In this document: piece by piece, positions 22,249 to 29,584 of the stretch
How positions within the stretch are numbered: the first letter of the stretch is position 1
Layout of the letters: each line of letters begins with the position of its first letter
Position numbers and translations under genes: made by a program
NCBI GenBank assembly: GCA_964602655.1
Contig: CAZRSF010000077.1
Location: 1-30,788 of the forward strand
Source of the DNA: Moduliflexus sp964602655
GTDB lineage: Bacteria; Moduliflexota; Moduliflexia; Moduliflexales; Moduliflexaceae
Length of the DNA stretch: 30,788 nt
Direction: 5' to 3'
Notes under the pieces: generated by a model
The model's input: only the letters and a program-made list of their open reading frames with translations
Databases searched by the model: none
Told to the model about the DNA's origin: nothing

Positions 22249-23193
22249 TTACTCACGCTCTCCCCTGCGATAGGGTTTCATTAAAGCTTCTGGCGCGCCG
22301 ATTTTTCGGCGGAATGTTTCCCGCGCCGAAAAGAGCAGCACCAGAATAGTTGCCGCATACGGCATCATCTGCAACAGATGATACGACACCCCGATCCCCG
22401 CGGCCTGAAGTCGGAGTTGAAGTCCTTCGATTCCCCCGAAAAAATACGCGCCGATGAGCGCCCGTTTCGGCGTCCAGCCCGAAAAAATGACTAAGGCGAT
22501 GGCAATCCAGCCGCGTCCGGCGGTCATCTGGTCAACCCAGATGCGCGTGTAGGCTAAGGACAAAAAACAACCGCCAAGCCCAGCCAGCATCCCGCCCATA
22601 AAGACGCACAGATACCGAATTCGATTGACCGGAATGCCAAGCGTATCAGCCGTCGCCGGGTTTTCTCCGACGGCGATAATCTCTAAGCCGATACGGGTTC
22701 GGAACAGCAAAACCGTCAGAATCGGCACGAACGCAATCGAGACATACACCAAGATATTGTATTGAAACAACACCGGTCCAATAAACGGCAGATCGCTTAA
22801 CACAGGAAAATGCAGCGAATCGAACCCGTACCCGCTTTTGCCTACCATCGAACTGCCAAGAAAACTTGTCAAGCCGATCCCCAACAAGACCAGCATAATG
22901 CCGCTCACGACCTGATCGCTTTTGAGCGTGATGCACAGAAATCCGTGTAACAGGCTTAATAGTCCGGCGCAAAGCATGGCGGTCAAGACGCCGATCCAGG
23001 GGCTATGCGTATAATACGCCCCCATAAAACCGGACAACGCGCCGACGATCATTAACCCTTCGATGCCGAGGTTCAGCACCCCGGCACGTTGCGTCAGAAT
23101 TTCGCCCAACGTGGCAAACAACAGCGGCGTTCCGGCGCGTACCGCGCCGACCAATACGGAAATCAGTAAAGCAGAGGTAAAAAATTCAGTCAT
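22249..23193 (-). CDS. ABC transporter permease, simple sugar/nucleoside type (YufQ-like)
   Basis: A 314-residue inner-membrane permease with about eight to nine hydrophobic helices. The N-terminal helices include TPLLFATLGEILTQRAGVLNLG, where the ILTQRAGVLNLGIEG stretch is a hallmark of BMP-associated permeases. The cytoplasmic coupling region GENPATADTLGIPVNRIRY (about 178-196) contacts the ATPase. It forms the channel with the permease at 23652. No clear Shine-Dalgarno site is seen before 23193. It is separated from the first permease gene by the HicBA pair, 31 bp upstream. Confidence 0.93.
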   Translation of the reverse strand: MTEFFTSALLISVLVGAVRAGTPLLFATLGEILTQRAGVLNLGIEGLMIVGALSGFMGAYYTHSPWIGVLTAMLCAGLLSLLHGFLCITLKSDQVVSGIMLVLLGIGLTSFLGSSMVGKSGYGFDSLHFPVLSDLPFIGPVLFQYNILVYVSIAFVPILTVLLFRTRIGLEIIAVGENPATADTLGIPVNRIRYLCVFMGGMLAGLGGCFLSLAYTRIWVDQMTAGRGWIAIALVIFSGWTPKRALIGAYFFGGIEGLQLRLQAAGIGVSYHLLQMMPYAATILVLLFSARETFRRKIGAPEALMKPYRRGERE

Positions 23194-23223
23194 CGTTATA
23201 AAGAAAAATACATCAAAATGTTG

Positions 23224-23412
23224 TTAAAATTTCGGCTTCAATCCAGCCTGTTTACAAATTTCATTCGCAGTGATACGGTCGAATATTCGGTGACGTTTCA
23301 CCGGAATTGTTCTTGTGCCATTGGTATAAATCGCATGGTTTCCACCTTCGCGTTGTAACCAAAAGCCATTTTCCTCCAAATATTTGACAAGATCGATACG
23401 TTTAACCGACAT
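23224..23412 (-). CDS. hicA: HicA-type mRNA interferase toxin
   Basis: A 62-residue toxin with the double-stranded-RNA-binding-like fold. The ATG at 23412 is favoured because the product MSVKRIDLVKYLEENGFWL then matches the family N-terminus and GAGGTGGGGA lies just upstream. The catalytic His is in EGGNHAIY (about residues 23-30), followed by TIPVKRHRIFDRITANEICKQ, which corresponds to the usual VPVHxxxEIxxGTLxxILxQ pattern. It overlaps the end of hicB by 11 bp, so the pair is translationally coupled. The gene order is hicB first, the reverse of E. coli hicAB. It lies inside an ABC transporter operon. Confidence 0.88.
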   Translation of the reverse strand: MSVKRIDLVKYLEENGFWLQREGGNHAIYTNGTRTIPVKRHRIFDRITANEICKQAGLKPKF

Positions 23413-23632
23413 TCCCCACCTCAATTGGGATCGTTTCAAGCAAACTGTCGCCAAGAGGAGTCTCTTTTCCTAATTCCCGATATGCGAGGGTCATTTCTTT
23501 CAGTGCATCGCGCAAAGAAGTTCGGCAATCTTCGATATTTTTCCCCTCGGTGATAACTTCCGGCCATTCGACTAATTGCCCCATATAGCCGGAAGAAATC
23601 TTCGTATATTTCGCGGTATAATTTCGTAACAT
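23402..23632 (-). CDS. hicB: HicB-type antitoxin
   Basis: A 76-residue partial RNase H-like fold protein without an added DNA-binding domain. Family features include YTAKYTKISSGYMGQLVEWP, VITEGKNIEDCRTSLRDALK and a short C-terminal tail. GGAG lies about 5 nt before the ATG. It should neutralise HicA by covering its active site. Because it lacks an evident HTH or RHH domain, autorepression may be weak or absent, and the pair may depend on the transporter operon promoter. The gene begins 20 bp after the stop of the first permease. Confidence 0.87.
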   Translation of the reverse strand: MLRNYTAKYTKISSGYMGQLVEWPEVITEGKNIEDCRTSLRDALKEMTLAYRELGKETPLGDSLLETIPIEVGNVG

Positions 23633-23651
23633 GTTATCTCCGATTGTCTTG

Positions 23652-24719
23652 TCATGAATGCCGAATAATCCGAATTCGATTACGCTGCAAGGTTTCTCCG
23701 GCGACGATGAACAGGACGACTAACGCTTGAATAATCGAAACCAATGCGGCAGGCACACCGACATCTTGTTGCATATTCGATCCGCCGACAAATAAGGCAG
23801 CAAACAACAAGGCCGACAGAATCACGCCGAGCGGATGACCTTTGCCGAGCATCGCAACCGGGATCGCCGTGTAGCCGTAGCCGATGGAAATATCCTGACG
23901 GAGTTGATGATGCAGCGCGGCCACTTCGCCAACACCGGCGAGCGCAGCCAATCCGCCCGCAACGCCCATCACGAGCATCACGACTTTCGAGGTATCGATC
24001 CCGCCATATTCCGCGGCTGCCGGATTCGCGCCGACAATGCGAATGTCGTAGCCGATACGGGTTTTTTTGATAATCAGGTATAAAATAATCGCCGCCGCCA
24101 CTGCGATAATGATGCCGAAATGCAAACGCGTTCCCTCGATAAGTCGCGGAAACCAGGCATGGCGCGCGAATTTCGGCGACAGCGGAAAATTGGAATACCC
24201 CTCTCTGTCTCGCATCGGGCCATACACCATGAACGCAATCCAGTTAAATGCGATGTAATTCAGCATGAGACTGACAATGATTTCGCTGATTTTGAATTTC
24301 GCGTTCAAAAATCCCGGAATCCATCCCCAGAATGCTCCAGCGGCAAATCCAGCGAGCAACATCAGACACATCAGCAGCCAGCCCGGCCATTGCGGCAATG
24401 CGAGCGCAATCACGCTCGCGCCGAACGCGCCCATCAAGTATTGCCCTTCCGCGCCGATATTCCAGCGATTTGCGGCTAACGGAAACGCGACGGCGAGGCC
24501 GCATAACATCAATGGAATCGCCTTGACCAATGTTTCCGATAACGCATAGACATCGCCGCACGAACCGAGCAGGATCGAGCGGTAGGCGACAAGCGGATTG
24601 ACGCGCAGATAGAGCAGCGGGATGGCGCTGACGACCAATGCCAGGAAGATCGTCAGAATCGGCGTCAAAAAACGAAATATGCGCGAGGTCTGCTCGCGTG
24701 GTTCGACCACGATGTGCAT
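23652..24719 (-). CDS. ABC transporter permease, simple sugar/nucleoside type (YufP-like)
   Basis: A 355-residue permease from the ATG at 24719 (AAGGAA 11 nt upstream); a TTG at 24728 is only 2 nt from that site and unlikely. About ten hydrophobic helices are present. Family segments include AGLAAGAFWGWIPG-like residues (AGFAAGAFWGWIPGFLNAKF), ISEIIVSLMLNYIAFNW and the coupling helix GANPAAAEYGGIDTSKV. It pairs with the YufQ-like permease across HicBA. The gene begins 29 bp after the ATPase gene. Confidence 0.93.
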   Translation of the reverse strand: MHIVVEPREQTSRIFRFLTPILTIFLALVVSAIPLLYLRVNPLVAYRSILLGSCGDVYALSETLVKAIPLMLCGLAVAFPLAANRWNIGAEGQYLMGAFGASVIALALPQWPGWLLMCLMLLAGFAAGAFWGWIPGFLNAKFKISEIIVSLMLNYIAFNWIAFMVYGPMRDREGYSNFPLSPKFARHAWFPRLIEGTRLHFGIIIAVAAAIILYLIIKKTRIGYDIRIVGANPAAAEYGGIDTSKVVMLVMGVAGGLAALAGVGEVAALHHQLRQDISIGYGYTAIPVAMLGKGHPLGVILSALLFAALFVGGSNMQQDVGVPAALVSIIQALVVLFIVAGETLQRNRIRIIRHS

Positions 24720-24747
24720 AAAATTCAATATTCCTTCGTGCAGTTTC

Positions 24748-26322
24748 TCAGGCGTGACTGTTCGATCCGCCTGCCATCATCAAGCCGATTTCACGGCGGT
24801 CAGTTTCCTTCGCATTGAGTATTCGAACGATCTTTCCCTCATACATCACGGCAATCCGGTCGCTCAAGTGCATGGTTTCATCCAGATTTTCGGAAATCAA
24901 AATCACCGCTTTGCCCTGTCGCCGCTGTTCAAGGAGCAGCGTTTGCACGTATTCGATGGCGCCGACATCCAGCCCGCGTGTCGGCTGGCTCGCAATCAGC
25001 AGTTTCGGATGACGAGAAATCTCTCTGGCAAGAATAATTTTCTGAATATTGCCGCCGGATAAATTTCCCACCGGAATCTCCGCCGACGGCGTTCGAACAT
25101 CATATTCTCGAATGAGACGCTCGGCAGTCTGCCGAATCGCCGGTTGATTCAAGAACCCGCCGCGATTGAATTGCGGCGACGCCTGGCTTTTCAGCAGCAG
25201 ATTTTCACTGATCGGCAGCCGCGTCGCCAAACCGACATGGATGCGGTCTTCCGGGATATAACCGACGCCGCGCCGGACAATCTCTCTCGGATGCGCGTTG
25301 GTGACGTCATGCCCATCAAGCGTGACCTGGCCGGATTCGATTCGCCGCAAGCCATTGATCGCGTCAATCAATTCGCGCTGACCATTGCCGGACACCCCGG
25401 CGACGCCGAAAATTTCCCCTTCGTGAACGGTAAACGAGACGTTATTGACCGCGCGCAACCCTTTATCGTTCAAGACCGTCAGACCGTCAACGCGTAGAAT
25501 CTCGCGTCCTGGCGCGTGTTCCGGTTTTTCGACATGGAACAGCACTTCGCGCCCCACCATCATGCGAGCTAATTCTGGTTTCGTCATATCTGCCGAACGA
25601 ACCGTCGCCACCCCTTTTCCCTGGCGCAGCACGGTAATTCGGTGACAGGCGTTCATCACTTCATTTAATTTATGCGTAATGAAAATGATGGTATAGCCGC
25701 GTTGCGCCATGCCGTTCAACATGTCGAACAGATGGTCAACTTCCTGCGGCGTCAGCACGGCGGTCGGCTCGTCGAGAATCAGCAATTTCGCGCGGCGATA
25801 GAGGGCTTTTAAAATTTCCACCCGCTGCTGTTCACCGACCGATAATTCCCAGATACGCGCATGAGGATGAATTTTTAAGCCGAACTGCTCGGCGAGTTCG
25901 ACAATACGGCCTTCGGCGTCTTTGCGATTCAAACGAAAGCGCTCAAGCGTTTTGTCGCGTAACGTGGCGAGGAATCCCGCGCCGGAAGGCTGCGCAGGCA
26001 TCTCGGCTTTTAAACCGAGAATGATATTTTCCAACACGGTCAGGCGAGGAATCAGGCGAAAATGTTGATGTACCATGCCGATGCCGAGGTCTAAGGCATG
26101 TTTCGGCGTTTCGATTGCGACAGGCTGGCCTTCGAAAAAAATCTCGCCGCTCTCCTGCTGATACAGGCCATACAGGATATTCATCAACGTCGTTTTTCCT
26201 GCGCCGTTTTCGCCGAGCAGACCGTGAATTTCTCCCTGCTGCGCCTCAAAATCTATATGATCGTTGGCGAGCAAGCCGGGAAACCGTTTCACAATTTGTC
26301 GCATTTCGACTAACGCGGGCAT
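24748..26322 (-). CDS. ABC transporter ATP-binding protein, two-domain, simple sugar/nucleoside type (YufO-like)
   Basis: A 524-residue double ABC protein powering the importer. Domain 1 (about 5-245): Walker A GENGAGKTT (about 37-45), signature LSVGEQQR, Walker B LLILDEPT. Domain 2 (about 270-515): a degenerate Walker A GVSGNGQREL, signature LSGGNIQK and the LLIASQPTRGLDVGA region. This asymmetry is typical of RbsA/YufO-like proteins, where domain 1 is the main ATPase. The ATG at 26322 has AAGGA about 9 nt upstream. It is the first gene of the importer operon. A long hairpin (26344-26412) sits directly before its ribosome binding site. Confidence 0.95.
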   Translation of the reverse strand: MPALVEMRQIVKRFPGLLANDHIDFEAQQGEIHGLLGENGAGKTTLMNILYGLYQQESGEIFFEGQPVAIETPKHALDLGIGMVHQHFRLIPRLTVLENIILGLKAEMPAQPSGAGFLATLRDKTLERFRLNRKDAEGRIVELAEQFGLKIHPHARIWELSVGEQQRVEILKALYRRAKLLILDEPTAVLTPQEVDHLFDMLNGMAQRGYTIIFITHKLNEVMNACHRITVLRQGKGVATVRSADMTKPELARMMVGREVLFHVEKPEHAPGREILRVDGLTVLNDKGLRAVNNVSFTVHEGEIFGVAGVSGNGQRELIDAINGLRRIESGQVTLDGHDVTNAHPREIVRRGVGYIPEDRIHVGLATRLPISENLLLKSQASPQFNRGGFLNQPAIRQTAERLIREYDVRTPSAEIPVGNLSGGNIQKIILAREISRHPKLLIASQPTRGLDVGAIEYVQTLLLEQRRQGKAVILISENLDETMHLSDRIAVMYEGKIVRILNAKETDRREIGLMMAGGSNSHA

Positions 26323-26343
26323 ACGATATATCCTTTACAGAAG

Positions 26344-26412
26344 AACTACACGGATAGGTTGAAGAAAGGATAGCAGAAACAGACATCCTTTCTTCAACCT
26401 ATCCGTGTAGTT
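26344..26412. repeat. Long perfect hairpin, 28-bp arms
   Basis: Arms at 26344-26371 (starting AACTACACGGATAGG) and 26385-26412 are exact reverse complements around 13 nt. It lies between the dNTPase gene end and the importer ATPase start, so the transcript leader of the importer would carry it. No T-tract follows on the minus strand. It could be a dispersed element, a transcription barrier or a leader structure. Confidence 0.85.
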
Positions 26413-26452
26413 TCTAAAAACCCTGACATTTTCGTCAATACATTTCTTGCAT

Positions 26453-27490
26453 TCATGCGATTCTTCGCGGCACAAAGACCTGAATGTAGGTTTCCAGCGC
26501 CATATCATCAGTCATGCAGGCGATGTAATCGCAGACAAGCTGCGCAAGATCATCGTGGGGCTGTAAATCGAACAGTTTGACATCCATCTGATCGGGGTTT
26601 TTCAGAAAATATTCGTACAGTTCCGTCACGATCCGTTTGGATTTATCGGTTTCGCGGTTCACCGTCGGCGTCAGGTAAAAATTATCGAACAAATATTTCC
26701 GCAACGCCTCGGTTGGCTCTAACAGTTGCGAACTCATGGCGATGCGTTCGAGATTCAGGCGCGTTGTTTCGTTGATCACGTCTTCCACCATACGCCCGAC
26801 ACGCTCGCCAACGGTACGGCCAAGCGCGTCTATCAAAGGCTTCGGAATGTCTTCCAATTTGATAATCCCGACCTGTACGCCATCGTCAATATCATGATTG
26901 ATGTAGGCGAGGCTATCGGCAATTCTGACGATCTGGCCTTCCAGCGTGCCAGGCATGGCATTCGGATCGTCGGCGATGATTTTCGTATAACTTTTGCTAT
27001 GCTTCAAAATACCGTCGCGCACTTCGAAGGTCAGGTTCAGCCCTTCGCCCTGCCGTTCTAACGATTCGACTAAGCGGACACTCTGGCGCGAATGATAAAA
27101 ACCGCCGGGATGAATCGAATTCAGCGCGTATTCGCCGGTATGGCCGAAGGGCGAATGACCGAGATCATGCCCCATCGCAATCGCTTCGACGAGGTCTTCG
27201 TTCAGCCGGAGCGCTCTGGCGATGGTGCGGGCGATCTGCGACACTTCCAGCGTATGCGTCAGGCGCGTGCGATAATGATCGCCGCGCGGGGAAATCAGCA
27301 CTTGCGTTTTCCGGCGCAGCCTGGAAAATGCGCGGCAGTACGTAATTCGATCTCGATCTCGTTGAAATTCCGTGCGGAAATTGCATGGGGAAATCGGTTT
27401 CTCGCGGCCTTGTGTCGCGCTGCTCAAGGTCGCTTTCGGCGAGAGGAATTGCTGCTCGTTTTCTTCTAATTGTTGGCGGACTGAGGTCAT
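26453..27490 (-). CDS. dGTPase-like deoxynucleoside triphosphate triphosphohydrolase
   Basis: An HD-domain enzyme expected to hydrolyse dNTPs to deoxynucleoside and triphosphate. The ATG at 27490 gives 345 residues; the longer frame to 27526 starts within a hairpin repeat. The HD metal ligands are visible: H79 in RLTHTLEVSQ, H108-D109 in MGHDLGHSPFGH and a later Asp in AYINHDIDDG. RTEFQRDRDRITYCRAFSRLRRKTQV near the start is typical of the Dgt type-2 (deoxyguanosinetriphosphate triphosphohydrolase-like) group. Such enzymes balance dNTP pools, and some limit phage by dNTP depletion. Here the neighbours (lipoate ligase-like and importer) suggest housekeeping. Confidence 0.92.
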   Translation of the reverse strand: MTSVRQQLEENEQQFLSPKATLSSATQGREKPISPCNFRTEFQRDRDRITYCRAFSRLRRKTQVLISPRGDHYRTRLTHTLEVSQIARTIARALRLNEDLVEAIAMGHDLGHSPFGHTGEYALNSIHPGGFYHSRQSVRLVESLERQGEGLNLTFEVRDGILKHSKSYTKIIADDPNAMPGTLEGQIVRIADSLAYINHDIDDGVQVGIIKLEDIPKPLIDALGRTVGERVGRMVEDVINETTRLNLERIAMSSQLLEPTEALRKYLFDNFYLTPTVNRETDKSKRIVTELYEYFLKNPDQMDVKLFDLQPHDDLAQLVCDYIACMTDDMALETYIQVFVPRRIA

Positions 27491-27504
27491 AAAAACACTG
27501 ATCG

Positions 27505-27537
27505 AAACCTCACAGGTTTTTAACACCTGTGAGGTTT
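27505..27537. repeat. Hairpin family AAACCTCAC, copy 2
   Basis: AAACCTCACAGGT (27505-27517) and ACCTGTGAGGTTT (27525-27537) form a perfect 13-bp stem with 7-nt T/A loop. The sequence nearly repeats that at 5772-5804. It lies between the lipoate ligase-like gene and the dNTPase gene. A T-run follows on the plus strand and A/T sequence on the other, so it could attenuate transcription. Confidence 0.85.
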
Positions 27538-27544
27538 TTCCATT

Positions 27545-28162
27545 TTATTCGATTTCATGAAGTCGCTGCAAAAACAGGCGATCAATCTGCGGTTGCACAG
27601 TGGCGACTGCCAAACCAGGATGCTCGGCGGCAAGCGTCGTCACGAAATCGCGATGCGGGCGTCCCTGCCGATAATCGGGCTCTTTGGGCGGATGTTTGAG
27701 ATAGCGATCCAGCAGCGTCACGTCATTGGCGACCATGAGCGAGGCCGTATAAAACAGCAACGCTTTGCTGCGATACATCGAAGACCCTGAAATTTTACGG
27801 TCGCCAATGCAAATGTCGGAGATACCGCGTTGATTGGAACCGTTGACCCCTAATTCGCGCAAGGCGTCAATGACAATGCCATTGATCTGAAAAAAGTATT
27901 CGGTAAAATGATAGAGGTGTTTGACAGTCTTCACCAGCGAAATCACCAACACGCCGGGAGACAACACCACTGTCCCGCCGCCTCCGCGCCTCCGGAGAAT
28001 GGGAATCTGTTCGGATCGACACCGTTCTTCATAGACTTCATCTCTCGCGACATTCCCGCGCCCTAACACCACGCACGGCGATTGCGGTTCCCAGGAACGA
28101 TAACTCCAGGGCGCTCCAGCGCGAACTGTTTCAAGCAGATCATCATCAAGATTCATTGGCAT
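27545..28162 (-). CDS. Lipoate-protein ligase A/biotin ligase-fold family protein
   Basis: A 205-residue protein of the LplA/LipB/BPL fold, expected to attach or transfer lipoyl (or octanoyl) groups to acyl-carrier or dehydrogenase lipoyl domains. Features: LDDDLLETV near the start, RSWEPQSPCVVLGRGN, the glycine-rich RRRGGGGTVVLSPG and the substrate Lys in DRKISGSSMYRSK. In the glycine motif the usual His after GGG is not present (TVVL). Start is uncertain: ATG at 28162 or 28156, or GTG at 28213; none has a strong ribosome binding site. It lacks a separate C-terminal accessory domain, so it may act with a partner or as a transferase. Confidence 0.85.
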   Translation of the reverse strand: MPMNLDDDLLETVRAGAPWSYRSWEPQSPCVVLGRGNVARDEVYEERCRSEQIPILRRRGGGGTVVLSPGVLVISLVKTVKHLYHFTEYFFQINGIVIDALRELGVNGSNQRGISDICIGDRKISGSSMYRSKALLFYTASLMVANDVTLLDRYLKHPPKEPDYRQGRPHRDFVTTLAAEHPGLAVATVQPQIDRLFLQRLHEIE

Positions 28163-28249
28163 CTTTTTTCGAGATCGCGCAACCTTTGCGCAATTAAGAG
28201 GTTCTAACCACACGAAAGATTTCGCATCGGGTCTTCACGGATTTTTCTC

Positions 28250-28279
28250 TTGACATCTCTTTACTGTCAGAACTATTGT
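28250..28279 (+). promoter_or_regulatory. Candidate promoter for the pilT gene
   Basis: TTGACA (28250-28255) and TATTGT (28274-28279), 18 bp apart, about 80 bp before the pilT start. An inverted TTGACA (28296-28301, minus) in the same gap may serve the divergent lipoate ligase-like gene, though its -10 is poor. Confidence 0.5.
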
Positions 28280-28359
28280 TTCATAGAGAGAGTTTTGTCA
28301 ATAGTATTTGTGTGGCGTGGGGTTTTTCATGCCGTTTTATGGATATAAGGAGTTGAGTT

Positions 28360-29514
28360 ATGGGAATGGATGTGTTGCAGTTATTAGAATTTGCGGTCAA
28401 ACAAGGGGCGTCTGACGTGCATCTCAGTTCCGGCGAGCCGCCGATGTTTCGCGTACATGGCAATATGAAAAAATTGAATGTGGCGGCCATCGAGAGAGAA
28501 GAACTTCACAAAATGATTTTTGACATCATGAATGATAATCAGCAGAAGAAGTTTACGGAAGAACTGGAGTCCGACTTCTCGATTGAACTACCTGGGGGCA
28601 CCTCGCGATTCCGCGTCAATGCTTTTGTCCAGCGACGTGGAGAAAGCGCCGTATTTCGACAAATTCCGACTAAAATTCTTACCTTTGAGCAATTAGGACT
28701 GCCGAATATCTTGAAGCAGGTCTCGAAGGCGAGCAAGGGCTTGGTGCTTGTGACCGGGCCGACCGGCAGCGGGAAATCTACGACGCTGGCGGCGATGGTT
28801 GACTTAGTGAATAAAGAAGACTTCGGCCACATTCTCACCATCGAAGACCCGGTGGAATTCGTGCATAAATCCCAAAACTGCCTCGTGAATCAGCGCGAAG
28901 TCGGGCCGGATACGCACAGTTTCGCTCGCGCGTTGCGCGGGGCGCTGCGCCAGGACCCGGATATTATTCTCGTCGGCGAAATGCGCGATTTGGAAACCAT
29001 TTCTCTCGCCTTAACAGCGGCAGAAACCGGCCACTTAGTCTTTGGCACCCTGCACACCAGCAGCGCCCCGAAAACAATTGACCGTATTATTGACGTGTTT
29101 CCGGCCAATGAGCAAAATAAGGTACGCGCCGGTCTATCGGAATCGCTGCGAGCCGTTGTGTCGCAGGCGTTGTGTAAAAAGGCGGATGGCTCTGGTCGCG
29201 TCGCCGCGCTGGAAATTATGATCGGCATCCCGGCCGTTCGCAACCTGATTCGTGAAGCCAAAATCCACCAGATTCCGTCAGTGATGCAGACCGGAAGCCA
29301 ATACGGTATGCAGACAATGGATCAGATATTAGTGGACCTGGTCATGAAACGGATCATCACAATGGATGAAGCGATGTCGAAAACCATGAACCCGGATCTC
29401 TTTAAAGACTTTCAACAGAAATTTCCTGGCAAAAAACCGATTACCTCGAATAGACCGCAAGGAGCAGCGTCGCCGCGACCTGCAACGCCGCCTGCAAATG
29501 CGGGAAATAAATAA
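28360..29514 (+). CDS. pilT: Type IV pilus retraction ATPase PilT
   Basis: A hexameric cytoplasmic ATPase that powers pilus retraction and twitching motility. AGGAG lies 8 nt before the ATG. The 384-residue protein shows the N-terminal PAS-like domain (about 4-105), Walker A GPTGSGKST (133-141), the Asp-box ILTIEDPVE (158-166), Walker B IILVGEMRD (202-210) and the His box GHLVFGTLHT (224-233). The C-terminal tail (about 350-384) is Pro/Ala-rich and longer than usual PilT tails. It is followed after 70 bp by a second PilT-like gene, as pilT-pilU pairs are. The gene needs pilus assembly genes elsewhere. Confidence 0.95.
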   Translation: MGMDVLQLLEFAVKQGASDVHLSSGEPPMFRVHGNMKKLNVAAIEREELHKMIFDIMNDNQQKKFTEELESDFSIELPGGTSRFRVNAFVQRRGESAVFRQIPTKILTFEQLGLPNILKQVSKASKGLVLVTGPTGSGKSTTLAAMVDLVNKEDFGHILTIEDPVEFVHKSQNCLVNQREVGPDTHSFARALRGALRQDPDIILVGEMRDLETISLALTAAETGHLVFGTLHTSSAPKTIDRIIDVFPANEQNKVRAGLSESLRAVVSQALCKKADGSGRVAALEIMIGIPAVRNLIREAKIHQIPSVMQTGSQYGMQTMDQILVDLVMKRIITMDEAMSKTMNPDLFKDFQQKFPGKKPITSNRPQGAASPRPATPPANAGNK

Positions 29515-29584
29515 CGCTGCCGTCAGGGAAAATCGCCGCGAACGGAATATGTACTTCAGAAAAATTGGGTAGGAGGCAACGGAC

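Noticed and set aside
26453..27490. dNTPase as a member of an antiphage island
   Set aside because: It is next to a lipoate ligase-like gene and far from the dynamin and methyltransferase genes; the type-2 Dgt group is usually housekeeping.
5772..27537. CRISPR-like interpretation of the recurring hairpins
   Set aside because: The copies are dispersed singly at gene boundaries, with no regular spacers and no cas genes in the window.
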